A stretch of 46,797 bases of DNA from Gemmatimonadota bacterium (GTDB taxonomy: Bacteria > Gemmatimonadota > Gemmatimonadetes > Longimicrobiales > Gaopeijiaceae), in NCBI GenBank assembly GCA_009844885.1, contig VYAQ01000184.1, positions 1 through 46,797 of the forward strand. The letters are read 5' to 3'. Made by a program: the position numbers and the translations under genes. The notes beneath the pieces were generated by a model. That model was given only the letters and a program-made list of their open reading frames with translations. It was not told where the DNA came from and ran no database searches. Each line of letters begins with the position of its first letter. Position 1 is the stretch's first letter. Positions 27,988 through 37,600 of this stretch are shown here, piece after piece.

Positions 27988-30333
27988 TCAGTCGTGCGTC
28001 CCGTGACCCGCCGGCTCCTCCACCAGAATATCCGGCCTCGACATGCGGAAGGGGTCGCTCAGCACCACCTCCTTCACGAACGCCGAAAGCCGGTAGTCGT
28101 CTTCACCCACGGCCCTCGCCACCTGGCGCACCGCGGGCATGTCGTAGTACTCGATCCTCCGCCCGAGAGCGTAGGCCATGAGGTTCTCGGTGAACGTCCG
28201 CACCAGCGACTCGGGACGCCTCAGCAGCGCCGAGCGCAGGTCCGCGGGTCCGTGCAGCGGGGTGCCGTCGTAAAGCTCGCCCAGCGTCTCGACCGGCGTA
28301 CCGGTGTCGCGGATGCGCCAGGTCCCGGTTACGTCGAAGTTCTCGAGCGCGATCCCGATCGGGTCAATGAACCGGTGGCAGGAATTGCAGGTCGGATTGG
28401 CCGCATGCTGCTCGAGACGCTCGCGCACCGTGAGGAAGCGGCCGTCACTGGCCTCGGCGGTCGCGTCGAGTTCCGGGACGTCGGGCGGAGGCGGGGGCGG
28501 AGGCGTGCCCAGCAACACTTCCATCACCCACTTCCCCCGCAGCACGGGTGAGGTGCGATTGGCGTGGGAAGTCAGGGTGAGGATACTGCCGTGGCCCAGA
28601 ATGCCGCGCCTGGCGTCATCCGTGTACTGCACCGGACGGAAGTGCTCGCCGGCAACCCCGGGAATACCGTAGTGCCTGGCCAGCCTCTCGTTCATGTACG
28701 AGTGATCCGCGGTCAGGAAGTCCTGCAGCGTGCCTCCCTCGCGGACCAGGGCGTTGAAGAAGGTCACGGTCTCGCGGCGCATGTCGCGCTTGAGCTGGTC
28801 GTAGAAGTCCGGATAGCGCAGTGCGTCGGGGTGGACCTTGTCGAGGTCCTGGAGCCGCAGCCACTGCGCCGCGAAACGCGTGCCCAGCGCTTCGGCACGG
28901 GGGTCGGCCAGCATGCGCTCCACTTCGGCCGCAAGCGCGTCGGGATCGGACAGCCGCCCCTCCGTTGCCGCATCGACGAGTGCCGCGTCGGGAAGATGTC
29001 CCCACAGGAAGAACGACAGTCGCGATGCCAGCGCGATATCGCTGATGGGGCGCATTCCGCCCGGGGCCTCGGCGTCCGGAGAAGGCTCTTCAAAACGGAA
29101 GACGAAGTCGGGGCTGGCGAGGATTCCCTGGAGCGCGGTCCTTACTCCGATGTCGAAACCGCCCTCGGCCGCGCCCTCCTCGAACAGGCCCATGAGCCCA
29201 TCGACCTCGGCGTCGTGGACGGGACGGCGGAAGGCGCGTGTCCCCAGTTCACCGATGATCCGGCGCGCGCAATCCGGCTCGTCGGCAGCGCTGGCCGGAC
29301 GGCAGGTCATCACCCTCTCCCACGCGGGCGTACGCGTCACGCCGGTGATGTTGTACGGCCCGCCGATCGTGAGATCCCGCAGGTGCGGCACACCCGTGAT
29401 CCCGTACGAGTACCCGATCTTCTTGTCGGCAAGCGACCACTCGTGCGGCGAGGTCAGGTCCTCGACCGGCCCCTCGGTCACCTTGATGAAGGCGGCAGAA
29501 ACGCGGTGTGGGCCCGCCGTCACCCGGATCGGATCGGTCACGACCTCGACCCCGCCCGGATCCTGGCGGTGCATCCACCGGTCCAGGGGGATGAGCGCCA
29601 CGCGGACCCCGTCGATCGACACCTCGACCTCTTCGTCGAACGGCGCAGTCTGGCCGAAGAAGTTGCCGGTCGACTCGTGCTGAAAGGCGAGCCGAAAGAA
29701 GTACTCGCCATCGGCAACGAAGTTGTGAACGACGGAGATCCCGCCGCGGGTCCCGTACGGCGTGCCGGGCACGTGTTCGCGCTGCTCGGCGTACCGCGAA
29801 ACCTCGTACGTGGCCTCGGCGGGGGTCGCGTTGGCGTCGCCCAGGGCCAGCCGGCTCACCTCGCTCGCGGCCGTCAGGTACGACTCGAGCAGGGTGGCCG
29901 ACAGATTCTGCACGTCGGCGATGTTGTCGAACCCGGCGCTGACGGTCTCGTTCGGAAGGTAGGCCGACGCATCGATCCCGATTCCGAGCAGGTCGTGGAT
30001 CGCCGCCGCGTACTCCGCCCGGTTGAGGCGCTGGAAGGTCCGGTTGCCAGGGTTCGGATTGCGCTCGGCAGCGGCGTCGAGCTCTTCCTCGAGACCGGTG
30101 ACGAAGGCCGTGATCTCCTCTTCTGGCGGGCGGCGGACCCCGGGCGGCGGCATCATGCCGGCCCGCAGCTTGCGGATCATCTTCTCAGCGAGCGGCGCAT
30201 CGGCAACCGGGTTCGCCGAGTCGAAGTCCTCGAGCGACATGTTGCCGAGCAGTCGCCGTTCGTTGTGGCAGCGAACGCAGTACTGCTGCACGATGTCCGA
30301 GGCTGGGACGGCGGGAGCGGCGGAGGCAGGCAA
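27988..30333 (-). CDS. DUF1592/DUF1588/DUF1585-type cytochrome-C-like protein, copy 3 (true N-terminus probably upstream of the called TTG)
   Basis: QYCVRCHNERRLLGNMSLEDFD; GTPPPPPPPDVPE; NPTCNSCHRFIDPIGIALENFD. In-frame codons upstream of 30333 encode PVPVLVLAVVLGLSLPSG. Confidence 0.88.
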   Translation of the reverse strand: MPASAAPAVPASDIVQQYCVRCHNERRLLGNMSLEDFDSANPVADAPLAEKMIRKLRAGMMPPPGVRRPPEEEITAFVTGLEEELDAAAERNPNPGNRTFQRLNRAEYAAAIHDLLGIGIDASAYLPNETVSAGFDNIADVQNLSATLLESYLTAASEVSRLALGDANATPAEATYEVSRYAEQREHVPGTPYGTRGGISVVHNFVADGEYFFRLAFQHESTGNFFGQTAPFDEEVEVSIDGVRVALIPLDRWMHRQDPGGVEVVTDPIRVTAGPHRVSAAFIKVTEGPVEDLTSPHEWSLADKKIGYSYGITGVPHLRDLTIGGPYNITGVTRTPAWERVMTCRPASAADEPDCARRIIGELGTRAFRRPVHDAEVDGLMGLFEEGAAEGGFDIGVRTALQGILASPDFVFRFEEPSPDAEAPGGMRPISDIALASRLSFFLWGHLPDAALVDAATEGRLSDPDALAAEVERMLADPRAEALGTRFAAQWLRLQDLDKVHPDALRYPDFYDQLKRDMRRETVTFFNALVREGGTLQDFLTADHSYMNERLARHYGIPGVAGEHFRPVQYTDDARRGILGHGSILTLTSHANRTSPVLRGKWVMEVLLGTPPPPPPPDVPELDATAEASDGRFLTVRERLEQHAANPTCNSCHRFIDPIGIALENFDVTGTWRIRDTGTPVETLGELYDGTPLHGPADLRSALLRRPESLVRTFTENLMAYALGRRIEYYDMPAVRQVARAVGEDDYRLSAFVKEVVLSDPFRMSRPDILVEEPAGHGTHD

Positions 30334-30477
30334 TACGGCGGCCTGCCCCGGCCGGAACGACTCCGACGCATGCCGCGCAGAATCGGTCCCTGAGGGGAGG
30401 CTAAGTCCCAGTACGACCGCCAGTACCAGGACAGGGACGGGTCTCGTCGGACCGGTGAGAACAACCTCCTGGTCGCA

Positions 30478-30495
30478 GTATCTGTATCTGGATAC
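30478..30495. promoter_or_regulatory. Candidate operator dyad B (GTATCTGTATCTGGATAC)
   Basis: Inverted repeat CAGTATC-N8-GATACTG (30476-30497). 14 of 18 positions match dyad A. '-' strand TTGCGG-N17-CAGTAT promoter-like elements overlap it. Confidence 0.45.
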
Positions 30496-30614
30496 TGCCG
30501 CACGGGGGCCGGTTCCGCAAGGTCACCGGCGGCAACGTCGTACGGGGTCTGGCGCCGGGGTCGTCGGAGACAGGTTCGCCGTTCGAATGCCGGGCGATTC
30601 TGTCCGCGGGCTGC

Positions 30615-32378
30615 CTAGCCGCCGCCGGCCGCCAGGACCACCGTGAAGACCATCCGTTCGCCGTCGCGCAGAACCGTGATTTCCACCTCGTCGCCCGGCT
30701 CGTGCTCGCTCAGCGCGTACATGTAGCCGTACACGTCCTCGATGTCGTGGTCGCCGAATTTCACGATGATGTCGCCGCCCTTGATGCCCGCCTGCGCGGC
30801 CGGGCTGCCCTCGCGGACGCCCGTGATGCCCATTCCGCCCGATTCGCGGGAATAGTCGGGGATCGTCCCAAGGCGGACCCGAAACCCGCTCCGTGCCGGG
30901 CTGCCGTCCGTGGGCCCCGCCACGCCCCGCGGGTTGCCGGCGCCCTCCACGGGCGTCAGCGAAGCCAGGCCCGCGGTCGGGAGCACCTCCCGGACCACGG
31001 AAACCAGGAGATCGGTCACCCGGCTCATCCCCTCGGGGTTGACCAGCTCCCAGTCGTCCTCGACGCGGTGGTACTCGGGGTGGGTGTTGGAGAAGAAGTG
31101 GAGGACGGGGATCCCCCGCGCATAGAATGAACTGTGATCCGATCCGCCGAAGCCGTCGCTGTTGTAGCGCAGGTCGAGGGGGGATGGGGTCGCCGCGTTC
31201 GCGCGGTCGAGGACGCCCGTCCACTCCTCCGCCGTCCCCGTGCCGAATACGGTGAGCAGGTCGTCCTTGACCCGGCCCACCATGTCGAGGTTGAGCATGG
31301 CGATCGTGCCGTCCAGCGGGAGCAGCGGCGCTTCCATGTAGTGCGCCGAACCCCACAGGCCGCGTTCCTCGCCCGTAAAGGCGATGAACAGGACGTTCTG
31401 CGCCAGTCGGGGACCCTTGGCGAGGTCCCGAGCGGCTTCGATGAGCACGGCGGTCCCCGACGCGTTGTCGTCGGCGCCGTTGTGCACTTCGCCGACGGCG
31501 TTGGGCGAGAGCGAGCCCGCGCCGCCGAACCCGAGGTGGTCGTAGTGGGCGCCGATGACGAGGGTCTGGCCACCGTGCGGATCCGTGCCGGGAAGCAGGG
31601 CCGCGACGTTGCGCGCCTCGCGCCTGACCGGCTCGACCACCGTGACGAGGTTCGCCGGCGAGCCCGAGGCGGCGGCCGCACGGACCCGGTCGGCAGCGGC
31701 TCCTCGCACGGCGATCACGGGGATGGCGAGGGGGGCGCGCCGTTCGGCTGCCAGGGACGGGAGCGGCCTGGAGCCGTCCAGCAGCACGATCAGCGCGGCC
31801 GCTCCCATGGCCGCCGCGCTCGAACCCACCCGGTGGGCGTCGGGGGCGGCCGCGTGGGGATGGGGCGCCGCGCCCTCGATCACCAGGGCGCGGCCCTCGA
31901 GCTGGCCGTGCGCCGCGCCGGCGCCCAGCTCAGCGGTTTCCCCGGGCGCGTCCATGAGCTCGGCCCGGACGCGGGTGGACGCGGAAAATCCATAGGGGAT
32001 CCAGTCTTCTCCCAGCGCGAACGGGGTGCCGTCGGCGCCGGCCAGCGCGAAGGCGTTCCCGGCCCCCGCCGCGCTCCCGGTGCGGACCATCCAGGCCTGG
32101 AACCACGTGCCCCCGTCTCCGGCGGGCCGAAGACCGAGCGCACGAAACTGCGCCGCGATGTACTCGCCCGCGCACCGCTCGCCGCGCGTGCCCACGGCGC
32201 GACCTTCCAGCAGGTCGTCCGCGAGGTACCGTACGTGTGCGAGGGAACCGCGAAGGTCCCCGATCAGGGAGGCGGGATCGGGGCAGCGCCACGCGGACTG
32301 CTGAGCCACGACGCGGGGCGGGGCGGCGGACGCTGCCAGGACCAGCAGCACCGTGCCAACGATGAGACGGCAAGACAT
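30615..32378 (-). CDS. M28 family aminopeptidase with PA insert and C-terminal PDZ domain
   Basis: Start MSCRLIVGTVLLVLAASAAPPRVVAQQ; LVIGAHYDHLGFG, HNGADDNASGTAVLIEAA, FIAFTGEERGLWGS, FFSNTHPEYHRVEDDWE; PDZ-like GITGVREGSPAAQAGIKGGDIIVKFGD. Confidence 0.92.
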   Translation of the reverse strand: MSCRLIVGTVLLVLAASAAPPRVVAQQSAWRCPDPASLIGDLRGSLAHVRYLADDLLEGRAVGTRGERCAGEYIAAQFRALGLRPAGDGGTWFQAWMVRTGSAAGAGNAFALAGADGTPFALGEDWIPYGFSASTRVRAELMDAPGETAELGAGAAHGQLEGRALVIEGAAPHPHAAAPDAHRVGSSAAAMGAAALIVLLDGSRPLPSLAAERRAPLAIPVIAVRGAAADRVRAAAASGSPANLVTVVEPVRREARNVAALLPGTDPHGGQTLVIGAHYDHLGFGGAGSLSPNAVGEVHNGADDNASGTAVLIEAARDLAKGPRLAQNVLFIAFTGEERGLWGSAHYMEAPLLPLDGTIAMLNLDMVGRVKDDLLTVFGTGTAEEWTGVLDRANAATPSPLDLRYNSDGFGGSDHSSFYARGIPVLHFFSNTHPEYHRVEDDWELVNPEGMSRVTDLLVSVVREVLPTAGLASLTPVEGAGNPRGVAGPTDGSPARSGFRVRLGTIPDYSRESGGMGITGVREGSPAAQAGIKGGDIIVKFGDHDIEDVYGYMYALSEHEPGDEVEITVLRDGERMVFTVVLAAGGG

Positions 32379-32433
32379 CACGATGCTCCTTCGGGCTTGA
32401 CCGCTGGCGGCCACGACGCTCCCGCCTCCGAGT

Positions 32434-32628
32434 TCAGCGAATGATCGCCAGAGGCAGAAGTACGACGTAGCCGACCACAAGAAGGACGGGGGCCAGAGTG
32501 ATCGACCCCAGGCTCAGCACATAGTATCCCGCGGCGACCGTGGCGAGTCCCGCCAACGCAAACCACAGGTTGGCCTTCGAGAACCGAAGGGACGCTTCGG
32601 CCGCGGCCGTCTTTCTTCTTCGAGCCAT
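32434..32628 (-). CDS. Small membrane protein (two predicted TM helices)
   Basis: MARRRKTAAAEASLRFSKANLWFALAGLATVAAGYYVLSLGSITLAPVLLVVGYVVLLPLAIIR. Confidence 0.72.
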   Translation of the reverse strand: MARRRKTAAAEASLRFSKANLWFALAGLATVAAGYYVLSLGSITLAPVLLVVGYVVLLPLAIIR

Positions 32629-32637
32629 GTTCGGAGG

Positions 32638-33630
32638 CTACCGAGACGGTCCGCGCGGGTCAACCGGCGATTCCGCGCGAGACGCTTCGGTCGCGTCGTC
32701 GGGCATGACCCAGAACGGGGGCGTGTCCGGCGGCTCGCCTGCCCTCAGCCGGGCCATCTGCTCTCGGCGATACCGTCTGCGGACGAGGAACATCGCGGTG
32801 AGAGCCGCGGCAAGCACCGCCCAGAACAACGCGGAATCCGACAGCACGATCAGCCAGCCGTACCGTCTCTTTACCCATCTCCGCCAGTCGGATTCGAGTT
32901 GGGCGGGTGTCGCACCATACACGCCTCTGAGCGCCGCGTCGTATGAGCGCCGCCGCTTCCATTCGGCAAGGAAGGTCTCGAGACCGCGTGTCCCGCTGGA
33001 TTCCACCAGGTACTGGATCACGGACGCCGAGAGCAGGTAGGCCAGTTCTGCGTGAACGCGCTCGCGGGGCCATGCGAGCGTGAGCGAGTCCAGTGGGGGC
33101 CCGTCCCCAAAGGCGAGCGCCATGCCCAGCCTTCTCGCGCCGCCGTCGAGCCACGCTCCCGCCGTCCATTCCGCGTATCCCTCGTTGAACCAGCGCGGGA
33201 TGCGCAGATTGCCCATCTCGTAAGCGAGGGCCAGGTGCGCCCACTCGTGGCGAAGGATCCGCGCTTCTTCCAGCGGAGAAGCCGGCCAGAACCGCCCACC
33301 CGGAATGATCATCTCCATGCGCTCGGGGATCGCCACCGCACCCGCCCACTCCGGGACCCTCCCCCCCACCAGCGAGTCCATCACCTCGCGGGTCGGAGCG
33401 ACCGTCAGCACGGCGCGCATGCCCGTCTCGCGCAGGCCCGGCAGCCGTCCCACCGCGTCGAGCGTCACCAGTGCCCGGGCAGCCCTCAACGAATCCACCC
33501 CCTGGTAGCGCGCCGTCAGGGACGCACCGGCGAGAGCCCGCCACCCGTCGTCCTGCTGATTCGTCGTCCGGTGCGCGGACCCCGTTCCGGCCAGCGCGGC
33601 CAGCAGTGCCAGCACGACCCGGACCCTCAC
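32638..33630 (-). CDS. Peptidase MA-like zinc metalloprotease, membrane anchored
   Basis: GTG at 33630 overlaps the rluD stop (GTGA); HEWAHLALAYEMGNLRIPRWFNEGYAEW (HExxH plus distal E); C-terminal TM ALFWAVLAAALTAMFLV. Confidence 0.8.
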   Translation of the reverse strand: MRVRVVLALLAALAGTGSAHRTTNQQDDGWRALAGASLTARYQGVDSLRAARALVTLDAVGRLPGLRETGMRAVLTVAPTREVMDSLVGGRVPEWAGAVAIPERMEMIIPGGRFWPASPLEEARILRHEWAHLALAYEMGNLRIPRWFNEGYAEWTAGAWLDGGARRLGMALAFGDGPPLDSLTLAWPRERVHAELAYLLSASVIQYLVESSGTRGLETFLAEWKRRRSYDAALRGVYGATPAQLESDWRRWVKRRYGWLIVLSDSALFWAVLAAALTAMFLVRRRYRREQMARLRAGEPPDTPPFWVMPDDATEASRAESPVDPRGPSR

Positions 33631-34631
33631 GACGCCGGCCTCCCACCTTGCGATACGGCCCATTCCCTCACCGCGGCGAGATCGTCGGGCAAGTCCGACT
33701 TGAAAGTCAGGCGCTCACCGGAATCCGGGTGACGAAACTCCAGCCTGTGCGCGTGCAGAAACTGTCGTGGCGTGCGCTTTGCCAACGCCGCCGCCCATGG
33801 GCGCTGCTGCCCCGCGACCCCGCGCTCCCGACCGGCGCCGTAGAGGGCATCGCCCACGACCGGGTGTCCGATCGACGCCGCGTGTACACGGATCTGGTGC
33901 GTCCGCCCGGTCTCGAGTGCGACTTCGCACATGCTCGCCCCGGGCCAGGCCTCCAGGTGCCGGAATCGCGTCCGCGCCGGCCGGCCTTCCGGAACCACCG
34001 CCATGCGCAGACGGTGCCTCGGATGTCGCCCGATCGGCCGGTCGACAACCGTGGGAGAGCTCTTCAGGGTGCCCCAGACGGCGGCCAGGTAGGTGCGCCT
34101 CACCGCCCGCGCCTTGAGCGCGGCCGCGAGCCCCTGGTGCGCTCGGTCGGTCTTGGCCACCACCATCAGCCCGGACGTATCCATGTCGAGACGGTGCACG
34201 ATCCCCGGCCGCAGCTTCCCCCCAATTCCCGACAGGTCCCCGACGTGGTGGAGAAGTGCGTTGACCAGCGTTCCGTCCGGGTGTCCGGGAGCGGGATGCA
34301 CAACGAGCCCCGGCTGCTTGTCCACGACGACGAGATCGACGTCCTGAAAGACGATCTCGAGCGGGATGTCCTCGGCCGCCGCGTCCAGCGGCACCGGCTC
34401 GGGCACCTCGACTTCCACCAGTTGACCCGGGCCGATCGCGTCCGACTTCTTCGGGCGGGCACCGTCCACCCGCACGTGTCCCTCTTCCAACAGCGCCTGG
34501 ATTCGACTGCGAGACAAATCGAGCCTGGCGGCCAGATAGCGGTCCAGCCGCCCCGTCGCCCCGGCGCCTGCCCGCCACCTGTGAGTTCCGGCCCCCCCGG
34601 CCGCAGGACCCGCGCCTGACTCCCGACTCAC
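33627..34631 (-). CDS. rluD: RluA/RluD family 23S rRNA pseudouridine synthase
   Basis: N-terminal S4-like RLDRYLAARLDLSRSRIQALLEEGHVRVDG; IVHRLDMDTSGLMVVAKT; ALETGRTHQIRVH. Confidence 0.92.
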   Translation of the reverse strand: MSRESGAGPAAGGAGTHRWRAGAGATGRLDRYLAARLDLSRSRIQALLEEGHVRVDGARPKKSDAIGPGQLVEVEVPEPVPLDAAAEDIPLEIVFQDVDLVVVDKQPGLVVHPAPGHPDGTLVNALLHHVGDLSGIGGKLRPGIVHRLDMDTSGLMVVAKTDRAHQGLAAALKARAVRRTYLAAVWGTLKSSPTVVDRPIGRHPRHRLRMAVVPEGRPARTRFRHLEAWPGASMCEVALETGRTHQIRVHAASIGHPVVGDALYGAGRERGVAGQQRPWAAALAKRTPRQFLHAHRLEFRHPDSGERLTFKSDLPDDLAAVREWAVSQGGRPAS

Positions 34632-37600
34632 GAGTGGCGTGAAAGCCCGAGTTCGGCCGCCTCCCCGTCCAGGACCGCCTCGCTCCGGAATTCGAAATCG
34701 CCGTCCATGCCCCGCCCGACGCGCACAGCCACCGCCAGGGTTTCCCGCGCGATCACCGCCTCATGCTCCCGCACGGCCTCGCATACCGCACTGGTGCCCT
34801 CCACCGCCAGTCGAATCCGGTCGGTGATGTCGAGTCCCGACTCCCGCCTCAGCCGCTGCACGCGGTTCACCAACTCGCGCGCGAGGCCTTCGCGGCGGAG
34901 TTCGTCGGTCAGGACGGGGTCGAGCGCCACCGTGTAGCGTCCTTCCGACCGCACGATCCACCCCCCGCGCGCCTCCTCCAGGACTTCGATCTCGTCGCCG
35001 CCGACCCGGTGCGCCTCCCCGTCCACCTCGAGGCGCACCGTCCCGCCCGCGCGCACCGCGCCCAGCTCTTCAGCGCCGAGCTCCCGAATCTTCCGCGCGG
35101 CTTCCTGGGTGAGCTTGCCGAAGCGACGGCCGAGCGCGCGAAACACGGGCCGCGCGACGAGGGTCATCAGCCCCTCCGACGAGGCCGTGAATTCAACCTT
35201 CCTGACGTTGATCTCGTCGACCAGGAGCGCGAGCACCTCGTCCGCGGGCGGCGCCCCCGGCACAACCGCCAGCAGGCGGTCCAACGGCTGCCGCACCCGG
35301 ATTCTCACCCGTTCCCGCGCCGACCGGGCAAGCGTGCTGAGGCTGCGGACGTCCGCCATTTGAGCTTCCAGCACCTCGTCGATCATCGCGGGGTCGGCCT
35401 CGGGGAACCGCTCGGTGTGACTCGACCGACCGGTCAGTGCCCGGTGGAGCCAGTCGGAGACGAACGGCGTGATCGGCGCGATCAGGAGCGCGACCGTGCG
35501 AAGCGCCTCATGCAGCGTCGCGAAGGCCGCCGCCGAGTCCGCCGCGTCGGTGTTCCCCCAGAAGCGGGGGCGGGCCCGACGCACGTACCAGTTCGACAGC
35601 TCCCCGTCCACGAACGCAGCAACCGCGCGATAGGCGCGCGTAGGGTTGTAGCCGTCGATCTCGGATCGCACGACCGCCACCAGGCCATGGAGGCGCGACA
35701 GCAGCCAGCGGTCCAGCGGCGGACGGCCCGCCACATCCGGCGCCGCGTTCGCGCCCGCAGCTGCCGCCTTCGAGCCCGCACCGCGAGCGTCCGCCCGCGG
35801 CGCCCAATCCTCGACGTTCGCATAGAGCGCGAAGAAGCGGTACGTGTTGAGCAGCGTGTCGAAGAACCGCGCCGCCGATTCCTTCACGCCCTCCGGGTCG
35901 AAGCGGGTCGGCAGCCAGGGGTTGCTCACGGTCACCATGTACCAGCGCACCCCGTCGGCCCCGTGATCGGCAACCGCGTCCCAGGGGTCCACCACGTTCC
36001 CCCTGGACTTGGACATCTTCCGCCCCTCGGCGTCCAGGATGAGGTCGTTGACGATCACGTTGCGAAAGGCGGGGCCCAGCCCGAGCATCGTCGAGATCGC
36101 GTGCAGCGAATAGAACCAGCCGCGCGTCTGGTCCACCGCCTCGCAGATGAAGTCGGCCGGGAAGTGCCGCTCGTACAGCTCCCGGTTCTCGAAAGGATAG
36201 TGCCACTGGGCCCACGGCATGGCCCCCGAGTCGAACCACACGTCGACGACCTCGGGAACGCGGCGCATGGTGGCCCCGGTCTCGGGACACGTCCACGTGA
36301 TCTCGTCGATGAACGGCCTGTGCGGATCGAAGTCCTCCGGCAGCTCGCCGGCCTTTTCCGCGAGTTCCGCAAAGCTCCCGATCCACTCGATCCGCTCGGG
36401 GTCGTCCTCCGACACCCACACCGGCAGCGGCGTCCCCCAGTAGCGGTCCCGGGACAGCGCCCAGTCGACGTTGCCCTTCAGCCACTCGCCGAAACGCCCC
36501 TCTCCGACCTCGGGCGGATGCCACGACACCCGCGCGTTGTTCTCCAGCAGGTCGTCCCTGAGCGACGAGGTGCGGGCGAACCAGCTGTGCCGGGCCATGT
36601 ACACCAGCGGCGTGTCGCAGCGCCAGCAGTGCGGGTAGGAATGGGTCTCGCGCGTCGACCGGAAGACCAGCCCGCGTGCCTTCAGGTCCGCCAGGAGCAG
36701 CTCGTCGGCATCCTTGAAAAACACGCCCCCGACGAGCGGAAGGTCGGCGGCGAAGGTCCCGTCGGGCTGCACGGGTTCGAGAACGGCCAGGCCGAAGTCC
36801 TTCCCCGCCTGATAGTCGTCGGCACCGTACGCGGGCGCCATGTGTACGATCCCGGACCCCTCCTCGTCGGACACGAAGTCGCCGGGCACGATCTCCCAGG
36901 CCTTCCCCCGCACCGTGTCGGCCGCAATGAGTTCGAACGGGCGCCGATAGCGCGCGCCGATCAGCTCGGCCGCGTCCACCGTCCCGCCGATGTGCTCGCT
37001 GCCGAAGAGCGCCTCCGCCCGGCTTCGCGCCAGAATGAGACGCCTGCCGTCGTGCGCGACCTCGACGTACTCGATTGCGGGATTCACGGCCAGCGCCGCG
37101 TTGGACACGAGCGTCCACGGGGTCGTGGTCCACACGAGCAGGTGGCGTCCGGATCCGTCGAGGAGTTCGAGGGTGACCCAGAGCGACGGATCCTTCACGT
37201 CGCGGTATCCGAGCGAGAGTTCGTGCGAGGAGAGCACGGTCTGGTCGGAGGGGCACCATGGCACAACCTTGTGGCCCTGGTACAGGAGCCCCCGGTTCGC
37301 CATCTGCTTGAGCAGCCACCACCCGGTTTCCACGTATTCCGCGTCGAACGTCACGTACGGCCGCGAGTAGTCCAGCCAGTACCCGATCCGCTCCGAGAAA
37401 CGCTCCCATTCGTCCTTGTAGGTGAACACCGACTCGCGGCAGCGCTCGTTGAACCAGGCGATCCCGCGCTCCTCGATCTCGCGCTTGTCCTCGATCCCGA
37501 GCTGCTTCTGCGCCTCGATCTCGACGGGCAGACCGTGCGTGTCCCACCCCGCGATGCGCGTCACATGTTTCCCCAGCATGGTCTGGTAGCGGCACACCAG

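Noticed and set aside
35508-37595. 695-aa '-' ORF
   Set aside because: Alternate frame inside ileS.
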